Both the position numbers and the translations under genes were made by a program. Positions 1 to 5,179 of a DNA stretch of 5,179 nucleotides are shown one piece after another; the stretch's first letter is position 1, and every line of letters starts with the position of its first letter. The stretch is from JAWXCH01 sp034440595 (GTDB lineage Bacteria > Planctomycetota > Planctomycetia > Pirellulales > JALHPA01). A model generated the notes under the pieces. It saw nothing but the letters and a program-made list of their open reading frames with translations. It was not told the DNA's origin and searched no databases. The stretch is from the NCBI GenBank assembly GCA_034440595.1, contig JAWXCH010000525.1, positions 1 through 5,179 of the forward strand, read 5' to 3'.

Positions 1-3
1 CCT

Positions 4-792
4 ATGAATAGTGGGAAGCTCGATATGACCGGTTCAACGAACCAGAAAAACGCTCCCGTGGCATTGGTGACCGGTGGCGCGCAGCGTGTCGGCGCGGTCA
101 TTGTGCAGGCACTGGCCAGTGCAGGCTACCGCGTGGCGATCCATTACAACAGCTCGTCGCGGAGTGCCTCCACAATGGAAGAGCAGATAGCGGAGCAGGG
201 TGGTGAAGCAATGTCCGTGCAGGCCGATCTTCGTGACGAAGCTGCCGTGCAGGCCATGATCGAACAAGTTTATCAGCGGTTCGGTCGCATTGATGCAATG
301 GTCAACTCCGCTGCCATCTGGGAACGCAAGCCACTCTTGCAGGTCACCGCGCAGGATGTTCGCGATCATTTTGAAGTCAACACACTCGGCACGTTTCTTT
401 GCTGTCAGAAAGTTGGCGCGATCATGATCCAGCAGGAGAGTGGTGGCTCGATCGTTAACATTAGCGACTGGGCCATCGTGCGACCCTATCTGGATTACGC
501 AGCGTACTTTCCTTCCAAAGGAGCGATCCCTGCGCTCACGCGATCGATGGCGGTCGAACTGGCGGCGATGAATCCCAACATTCGAGTCAACGCAGTCTTG
601 CCAGGGCCGGTGCTGCTACCGGCAAATCTGAGCAAGGAGGAACGAGCAACTGCCGTTGCCGGGACACTACTGAAGCGAGAGGGATCTCCAGAGAATGTTG
701 CTGACGCCGTGCTGTTCTTGCTACGCAACGATTTTGTCGCCGGTGTCTGCCTGCCGGTCGATGGCGGACGGAGTATCGCGCCGGGGGAGTGA
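4..792 (+). CDS. Pteridine reductase-like short-chain dehydrogenase (SDR)
   Basis: This is a 262-residue Rossmann-fold NAD(P)H oxidoreductase of usual SDR length. Visible motifs are the glycine-rich nucleotide loop TGGAQRVG (residues 23-30), AIHYNSSS after beta-2 (45-52), ADL with Asp75, VNSAA (100-104, a variant of NNAG), Asn126, the catalytic pair Tyr168-xxx-Lys172 (YFPSK), and PVDGG near the C terminus (251-255). The residue 13 before the catalytic Tyr, normally Ser, is Asp155 (ISDW). Leishmania PTR1 has the same Asp-13-Tyr-xxx-Lys arrangement, a TGxxxRxG loop and an HYxxS segment, so an NADPH-dependent pterin or dihydrofolate reductase-like role is the best guess; the substrate is unproven. 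Many relatives carry only a generic SDR name. The start is uncertain. The first ATG lies at the window edge with no upstream context or stop. A second ATG at 25 (Met8) has GGGAAG seven bases upstream and still leaves a normal N terminus. The gene converges with the response regulator, whose stop is nine bases away. Confidence 0.9.
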   Translation: MNSGKLDMTGSTNQKNAPVALVTGGAQRVGAVIVQALASAGYRVAIHYNSSSRSASTMEEQIAEQGGEAMSVQADLRDEAAVQAMIEQVYQRFGRIDAMVNSAAIWERKPLLQVTAQDVRDHFEVNTLGTFLCCQKVGAIMIQQESGGSIVNISDWAIVRPYLDYAAYFPSKGAIPALTRSMAVELAAMNPNIRVNAVLPGPVLLPANLSKEERATAVAGTLLKREGSPENVADAVLFLLRNDFVAGVCLPVDGGRSIAPGE

Positions 793-804
793 GCGGAACG
801 CTCA
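790..804. terminator. Possible small bidirectional hairpin between convergent genes
   Basis: TGAGCG (790-795) and CGCTCA (799-804) form a perfect six-base inverted repeat around a GAA loop. The left arm begins with the TGA stop of the reductase, and the right arm ends with the complement of the response regulator's TGA, so the palindrome runs exactly from stop to stop. It sits where a shared terminator would be expected. However, the stem is short and no U-rich tract follows on either strand, so it does not meet the usual picture of an intrinsic terminator. It may be a weak pause site or chance. Confidence 0.25.
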
Positions 805-2037
805 ATCCACTTCGGCCAACAGGATTTGTACTTTCAGAATCTGCTCGCGAGCGGCAAAGAAGGCATCTAGCACTTCTGGATCAAAGTGTTTACCGCGACC
901 TTCTTCCAGAATAGTCAGACACTTCTCCAGCGGAAAACTCGGCTTGTAGCAGCGCTTAGTACTCAGGGCATCAAACACATCCGCCACGGCGGTGATTCTG
1001 CCCGAGATTGGAATGTCCTTACCTGCCAGCCCGATCGGGTAGCCCGATCCGTCCCAGCGCTCGTGATGCGTCAGTGCGATCTCTGCGGCCAAGTCAAGAA
1101 CCGGTGACCCGCAGGCACCCAGGATATGGTTTCCCAGATCGGTATGTTCACGAAGCTTCATTGCCTCGCGCTGACTGATCGTTTCAAACACCGATTTTCC
1201 GAAGCCGCAGTGCTTCTGCATCATTTCGAATTCTTCGGCGGTCAATTTGCCGGGCTTGCTCAGAATCGCGTCAGGGATGCCAAGCTTGCCGATGTCGTGC
1301 AACTGTGCCGCTTGCTCAATTCGCCTAGCCGAATCTTCGTCCCAACCGAGTTGTCGTGCAATGACGCCTGCATAGCGTCCAACGCGCAACACGTGTCGAC
1401 CGGTGTCGTCATCACGGAATTCGCCAGCACGTGCCAGGCAGTGGATGACATCCTGGTGCGATGCTTCGAGCTGCGCGGTTCGCTCGTTGACTTTGCGTTC
1501 CAACTCCACAGCGTAATGGTGCATGTGGTCAAAGTGCGATTTCACGCCCAACAGGTTCCGCACGCGCGAGACCAGCTCGCTAGGATCGACCGGTTTTGAC
1601 AGAAAGTCGGTGGCCCCAAGCTCCAAGGCCTGACACTTGGTCTCGCGATCTTCGACCGCCGTCAGCATGACTACTGGCATGTGAACCATTTGCGAGTCGG
1701 CACGGATCGCGGCCAGCAAGTCCAGCCCGCTGAATTGCGGCATGACGATATCCAATAGTACCACATCCGGCTCGTTGCGGATGATCATCGGCAATGCTTC
1801 GGCGGCGTTGGAAGTCGAGTAAAACTCGGTGAATCCAGCATTGGCCAGATATTTCTTGGCCACCTTGATATTAATGGGCTCATCGTCCACCAACATGATG
1901 CGCGGCCCCCGATTCTCCATGCTTGGAAAATGGATCGCTCCTGCCGCTTCAGGGCGATTCATTCCTGGCACCGCCGGCCGCACTTGCCGAGTTGGAATCA
2001 GGCGATGAATCGGGTCGTTGAGTAATGTTGTTGTCAT
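802..2037 (-). CDS. Response regulator with REC and HD-GYP c-di-GMP phosphodiesterase domains
   Basis: This 411-residue cytoplasmic protein has RpfG-type architecture. Residues 46-165 form a CheY-like receiver: acidic pocket Asp51-Asp52, phosphoacceptor Asp96 (LLDIVMP), Thr126 and Lys148 (SKP). A charged helix (about 170-193) links it to an HD-GYP domain (about 195-405), which hydrolyses cyclic di-GMP in characterised relatives. Candidate metal ligands are Asp211, His215, His247-Asp248 (HDIGK), His276 and/or His298, His324-His325 and Asp353. The signature HHERWDGSGYP (324-334) is intact, so activity is expected. About 22 extra residues separate His276 from His298, giving two similar H-containing segments. 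The gene starts 21 bases after the hybrid kinase gene, whose HPt domain is its likely phosphodonor. No clear Shine-Dalgarno precedes the ATG. Residues 1-44 look unstructured; Met26 and Met40 (about five residues before the receiver) are alternative starts, but the short gap to the kinase gene favours the long form. Confidence 0.93.
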   Translation of the reverse strand: MTTTLLNDPIHRLIPTRQVRPAVPGMNRPEAAGAIHFPSMENRGPRIMLVDDEPINIKVAKKYLANAGFTEFYSTSNAAEALPMIIRNEPDVVLLDIVMPQFSGLDLLAAIRADSQMVHMPVVMLTAVEDRETKCQALELGATDFLSKPVDPSELVSRVRNLLGVKSHFDHMHHYAVELERKVNERTAQLEASHQDVIHCLARAGEFRDDDTGRHVLRVGRYAGVIARQLGWDEDSARRIEQAAQLHDIGKLGIPDAILSKPGKLTAEEFEMMQKHCGFGKSVFETISQREAMKLREHTDLGNHILGACGSPVLDLAAEIALTHHERWDGSGYPIGLAGKDIPISGRITAVADVFDALSTKRCYKPSFPLEKCLTILEEGRGKHFDPEVLDAFFAAREQILKVQILLAEVD

Positions 2038-2058
2038 TCTTGCTGGAAAAATGCGGAG

Positions 2059-4635
2059 TTAATTGGCACCCACCGGTATTCGGATCTGGCGCAGTAAATC
2101 TTCCAACCCTTCGATGTGTTGCTCGTAGTCCTCGGTATCCCCCTGACGGATACAACGCTCCAATAACGCCGCTGCGGTTGTGATCGATTCAAACCCGGCG
2201 GTTCCCCCTGAGCCTTTTATCCAGTGCACAATCTGTGCAAACTCGGTTTCGTCCTTTCGATTCCAGGCCGCCCGCAGTGCAACGAGCTGCTCGTCCAGAC
2301 GGACGACAAACTCCTCGACGATTTCGCGGAAGTCAGCGTCATCCATTGGCAAGCTGGATTGCAGTGTCAGTTCGCAACGCGTCGTGTTCTCGCGGCTAGC
2401 GACTTCAGTACAATGCTTTAGTTCCTCGCTAACCACTTCGAGCAAGCGATTCGGAACAATCGGTTTAGAAAGGTACCCAGAGCAACCCGCTTCGCGGCAT
2501 TTTGCTTCGTCCCCTGCCATCGCATGAGCGGTAAGCGCGACGATTGGCATCGAGTAACCGAGTCTTCGCAACTCTCGCGCAGCGGCGTATCCATCCATGA
2601 TCGGCATCTGCATGTCCATCAGAATCAAGTCAAACGGTTCGGAACAAGCGACGGTTACACCTGCGCGACCATTTTCGGCACAGGTCACATCGGCCCCGGC
2701 TTTTTCCAGAACCAGCTTGATCAGCTTACGATTGGTCACACCATCCTCGACCAGCAGTATTCGGCAATCCGGCAGCTTGCTGGGATCGCGACGATCGGCA
2801 TGGGCATGTGCGCGAATCACATCGGCAGCCGGTCCCAGTGCCAGTCGCACTCCCTCCAGCGGGCCAGTCGGGATCCGCAGGCGGAAAATGCTCCCGCGTC
2901 CGAACTCGCTGGTGACGGTCAGTTCGCCATGTAGCAGCTTTGCCAGTCGACGACTGATGGAAAGCCCCAAGCCAGAGCCTCCAAAGCGGCGAGTGATTGA
3001 CGTATCGGCCTGAGTGAACGGATCAAAAATCCGGTCCAACGCTCCCTCTTCGATGCCGACACCCGTATCGATGACATCGATCACAATGTGCGGGTTGTTT
3101 CCGGGCTCCAGGCGAGCGGCCACTTGCACACTGCCAACTTCAGTGAATTTGATCGCATTTCCAACCAGATTCATCAGGATCTGCCTGAGCCGTGCCGGAT
3201 CAGTGTAGATCAATTCAGGAATCTCACTTTTCCAGAAATACTCCAAGTTGATTCCACGCTCTTGCGCGCGAACGCGGAGGATCGAGATCGTCGAAGCAAT
3301 GATCTCGTGCGGAGAGCATTGCAGCGATTCGACTTCGAGCTGTCCGGATTCGATTTTGGATAGATCGAGCACGTCGTTAATGATCGTCAGCAGGTGACGA
3401 CCACTATCGTGGATGGTTTGCAGGTAGTCGCGCCGCTCTTCCTTATCGCCATCGATGCGCTTGAGCAGCAAGTCGGCAAAGCCGAGAATTCCGTTGAGCG
3501 GAGTACGAATTTCGTGGCTCATATTGGCCAGAAACGCGCTCTTTGATTTGCTGGATGCTTCGGATGCTTGCATCGCATTTTTGAGTTCGCGTCCCGCCTC
3601 AAGGCGATCTGTGATGTCGCGTATGAATGCACAAAACGTAATGGTGTCGTCCGAGACAATCGGCGCAATGGCGATTTCGACCGGAAACTCTGTTCCGTCG
3701 CGCCGCATGGCGGTCTGTTCGGTCCGCTGTCGCATCAGGCGGCTTGTGCCGCTTTCCAGATAATTCTGCACTCCAGCCCGATGAGCGTCGCGCAGCCCCA
3801 CTGGAACAATCAGTTCCGCGACCGAGTGGCCGACCGCTTCTGCGGCCGAATAGCCAAAGGTCGTCTCTGCCTGAGGGTTCCAGGCAGTAATCGTTCCCTG
3901 ATTGTCCATGCGGACAACGGCGTCTAGCGCTGTTTCGACAATCGCCTGATTCGCGGTATAGGCCCGGCGTAATTCGACCGCCTGGTTCTCTATTTCGAGG
4001 TTGATGCGCTCGAGTTGTGCGGTCCGAGCGGCGCTATCCCACATATCGCGAACACTGTACCGACAAGCAACGATCAAGAAGATATCTTCGTAGATCACCC
4101 AAGAGGCGTGCTCGGCCCAGCGCCAATGGCTAGGATTGGTAATTCCAAAGACGGTGGACGGCCAATAGACGCCGCGAATGTAGTGATCGGCGGCCACCAC
4201 CAATGTGGCAGGGATCAGTACGCTCCAGTCGCGGTAAAACGCCAAAAACGCCAGCGAGCCAAAGATATGGAAATGCGTTTCGATCCGTCCGCCGCTGACG
4301 TGAATCAACAGCCCTGAGAACAGCATTTGAGCAACGGCGATCACCTGCCGCGTTACCGCCTGACCGGGCATCCGCCAAACCAGAAAGATCGGCAAGGCGG
4401 CCAGCACGCCGCCGAAAATAACGCTCAACCAGACGTGATCATGGATCTGACTTTCTGAACCGTTCCAATTCAACGGCGTCAGCACCAACGAGATGGTGAT
4501 CGCTGCCAGCCATTGAATAATCATTAACACCGCGAACATGTGATCTGTTCGCAGCGCATTGGCCGTAAATTGCTGGTGGAACAGTTCGTCCGCACGAGTA
4601 TCCGCCGGATGGTAAATATGACTTAAGGATTTCAC
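2059..4635 (-). CDS. Membrane hybrid sensor histidine kinase (sensor-PAS-HisKA-HATPase-REC-HPt)
   Basis: This 858-residue inner-membrane tripartite kinase is comparable in logic to BarA or ArcB, but with a different sensor. Roughly six hydrophobic segments (about 33-54, 68-87, 98-112, 122-134, 138-150, 178-192) include a conserved-looking SGGRIETHFH stretch (114-123) and further His112, His151 and His176. A coiled coil (about 201-228) leads to a PAS/PAC domain (229-345). HisKA has the phospho-accepting His374 (SHEIRTPLNG). The ATPase shows Asn489 and Asn493 (N box), DTGVGI (523-528), FDPF (537-540) and GGSGLGL (552-558). The receiver (624-737) has Glu630-Asp631, Asp674 (LMDMQMP), Thr702 and Lys724. 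The C-terminal HPt (about 762-850) has His804 in HWIKGSGG. All phosphorelay residues are present, so the protein looks fully active. The start is GTG, overlapping the stop of the upstream RedB-like gene. Met33 lies at the first membrane segment and would leave almost no cytoplasmic lead, so GTG is preferred. The ligand sensed is unknown. Confidence 0.95.
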   Translation of the reverse strand: MKSLSHIYHPADTRADELFHQQFTANALRTDHMFAVLMIIQWLAAITISLVLTPLNWNGSESQIHDHVWLSVIFGGVLAALPIFLVWRMPGQAVTRQVIAVAQMLFSGLLIHVSGGRIETHFHIFGSLAFLAFYRDWSVLIPATLVVAADHYIRGVYWPSTVFGITNPSHWRWAEHASWVIYEDIFLIVACRYSVRDMWDSAARTAQLERINLEIENQAVELRRAYTANQAIVETALDAVVRMDNQGTITAWNPQAETTFGYSAAEAVGHSVAELIVPVGLRDAHRAGVQNYLESGTSRLMRQRTEQTAMRRDGTEFPVEIAIAPIVSDDTITFCAFIRDITDRLEAGRELKNAMQASEASSKSKSAFLANMSHEIRTPLNGILGFADLLLKRIDGDKEERRDYLQTIHDSGRHLLTIINDVLDLSKIESGQLEVESLQCSPHEIIASTISILRVRAQERGINLEYFWKSEIPELIYTDPARLRQILMNLVGNAIKFTEVGSVQVAARLEPGNNPHIVIDVIDTGVGIEEGALDRIFDPFTQADTSITRRFGGSGLGLSISRRLAKLLHGELTVTSEFGRGSIFRLRIPTGPLEGVRLALGPAADVIRAHAHADRRDPSKLPDCRILLVEDGVTNRKLIKLVLEKAGADVTCAENGRAGVTVACSEPFDLILMDMQMPIMDGYAAARELRRLGYSMPIVALTAHAMAGDEAKCREAGCSGYLSKPIVPNRLLEVVSEELKHCTEVASRENTTRCELTLQSSLPMDDADFREIVEEFVVRLDEQLVALRAAWNRKDETEFAQIVHWIKGSGGTAGFESITTAAALLERCIRQGDTEDYEQHIEGLEDLLRQIRIPVGAN
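4632..4635 (-). promoter_or_regulatory. GTGA stop/start overlap coupling the RedB-like gene to the kinase gene
   Basis: On the minus strand the GTG start of the kinase and the TGA stop of the RedB-like gene share four bases (GTGA). The bases before it (GCTGAATCCCC) contain no purine-rich ribosome binding site. Kinase translation therefore most likely depends on ribosomes finishing the upstream gene. This supports one operon and a roughly linked dosage of the two proteins. The coupling itself is inferred from layout. Confidence 0.6.
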
Positions 4636-5179
4636 GGGGATTCAGCGTCCTGGTCTGAGCAGCAATGATTGTTTAACGCGCAGCCAAAGACAGGAAGTCT
4701 ATCTTTACTTGCGCCACCAAAATCGATTAAAGAAGCCAACTCTGAGCGACCTGCGCTGTCACCCTCGTGACCTCGCGATGCTGTTAGTCCCCCTTGAAAC
4801 AGCAATTGGCCCTCGGCGTTATATAGGAGCGCTTCCCCGGAAGTCGTTCCGCCAAATAATGCCGCTTCGCGACCATCCTGGTCTGTGACAACCTTGGCAC
4901 GTGGAATCGTTTGTGCCTGGTCCCAAAGCGACGTCCGCTCCCAGTCTTCCGCGGTATCGGGTGGCCTGACAAATACAATCTGCAAATCGACGGGGTGACT
5001 GATATCGTTCACCAACTGATTCAATTCCGTCAAACTGGCTTTTGAACAGGGACAGTGTGGATGTACAAACACCAACAACGTTGGTTGATCAGTTGCATGG
5101 TGCAAGCGAGATGCAGCAGGCCAATCTTGAGCGGCCTGGGCTGCGGCTGCCGGCGTCAATTCATAACGCAGCATGAGCC
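4632..5179 (-). CDS. RedB-like thioredoxin-fold protein, probably 5'-truncated by window edge
   Basis: At least 180 residues from the first in-window ATG (5174), with no stop in the five bases before it. Hydrophobic strand TLLVFVHPH leads into CPC (41-43) followed by SKASLTEL, the usual site of a thioredoxin active-site motif at the start of helix 1. Further landmarks are VFVRPP (67-72), VVTDQDG (95-101), TTSGEALLY (110-118), GGLTASRGHEGD (128-139) and a tail with PVFGC (161-165) and HCC (170-172). These resemble planctomycete and proteobacterial RedB proteins, a poorly characterised thioredoxin-like group. The active site is CxC rather than CxxC, and no cis-proline is evident where thioredoxins have one (TTSG instead). 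As I recall, RedB proteins usually begin with a membrane anchor, and the visible N terminus (LRYELTPAAAAQ) looks like the region just after one. The true start therefore probably lies beyond the window. It is the first visible gene of the operon and overlaps the kinase by four bases. A redox or metal-handling role is inferred; the substrate is unknown. Confidence 0.82.
   Translation of the reverse strand, partial: LMLRYELTPAAAAQAAQDWPAASRLHHATDQPTLLVFVHPHCPCSKASLTELNQLVNDISHPVDLQIVFVRPPDTAEDWERTSLWDQAQTIPRAKVVTDQDGREAALFGGTTSGEALLYNAEGQLLFQGGLTASRGHEGDSAGRSELASLIDFGGASKDRLPVFGCALNNHCCSDQDAESP

Noticed and set aside
34..369. Minus-strand 111-codon open frame opposite the reductase N-terminal half
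   Set aside because: It covers the conserved SDR nucleotide-binding region on the other strand and has no recognisable motif; the plus-strand gene explains the sequence.
1126..1599. 157-codon plus-strand open frame opposite the HD-GYP regulator gene
   Set aside because: It is antisense to a clearly conserved domain with intact catalytic motifs. Its translation shows no recognisable fold and has the odd composition typical of a shadow frame.
2038..2058. Possible promoter or attenuator between the kinase and regulator genes
   Set aside because: The gap is only 21 bases, AT-leaning but without a -35/-10 pair or hairpin, so a shared transcript is simpler.
2524..3013. Overlapping plus-strand open frames of 136 and 138 codons opposite the kinase ATPase and receiver regions
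   Set aside because: Both are complementary to well-conserved kinase motifs, have low-information translations, and lack a ribosome binding site or family resemblance.
4636..4700. Possible promoter for the kinase gene within the 3' end of the RedB-like gene
   Set aside because: The region is coding, with conserved Cys positions, and I could not see a convincing promoter pair; the GTGA overlap points to coupling instead.

Overview
The window is densely coding, with four genes and no intergenic gap longer than about 21 bases. GC looks to be in the low-to-mid fifties by eye, and there is little Shine-Dalgarno signal before the internal starts. The mix of families suggests a planctomycete, probably Pirellulaceae (Rhodopirellula-like): a RedB-type thioredoxin-like protein, a hybrid kinase with a histidine-rich membrane sensor, and an HD-GYP response regulator with an insertion. 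This placement rests on remembered family resemblance, not on a marker gene, so it is moderate at best.

Layout: bases 4-792 (+) encode a short-chain dehydrogenase/reductase of the pteridine-reductase type. It converges on a three-gene minus-strand operon read from the right edge to base 802. Its gene order is a RedB-like thioredoxin-fold protein (probably cut at its 5' end by the window edge), then an 858-residue hybrid sensor kinase (bases 2059-4635), then a 411-residue REC-HD-GYP response regulator (bases 802-2037). The first two genes overlap by four bases (GTGA) and the next two are 21 bases apart. The convergent ends are nine bases apart, and a small inverted repeat there contains both stop codons.

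How the genes fit together: the kinase carries every step of a phosphorelay except the last receiver, namely His374 (HisKA), Asp674 (REC) and His804 (HPt). The next gene supplies a stand-alone receiver (Asp96) fused to an HD-GYP phosphodiesterase with an intact HHE/GYP signature. The simplest reading is a signal passing His-Asp-His-Asp from a membrane sensor to cyclic-di-GMP breakdown. The RedB-like gene, translationally coupled to the kinase, has a CPC motif and a Cys/His-rich tail. This hints that the input may be redox state, a metal or oxygen, but that is inference. The reductase at the left is on the other strand and shows no clear functional link to the relay.

No RNA gene, mobile element, CRISPR array or long repeat was seen. 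The promoters of both transcription units must lie outside the window, unless internal ones are hidden in coding sequence.
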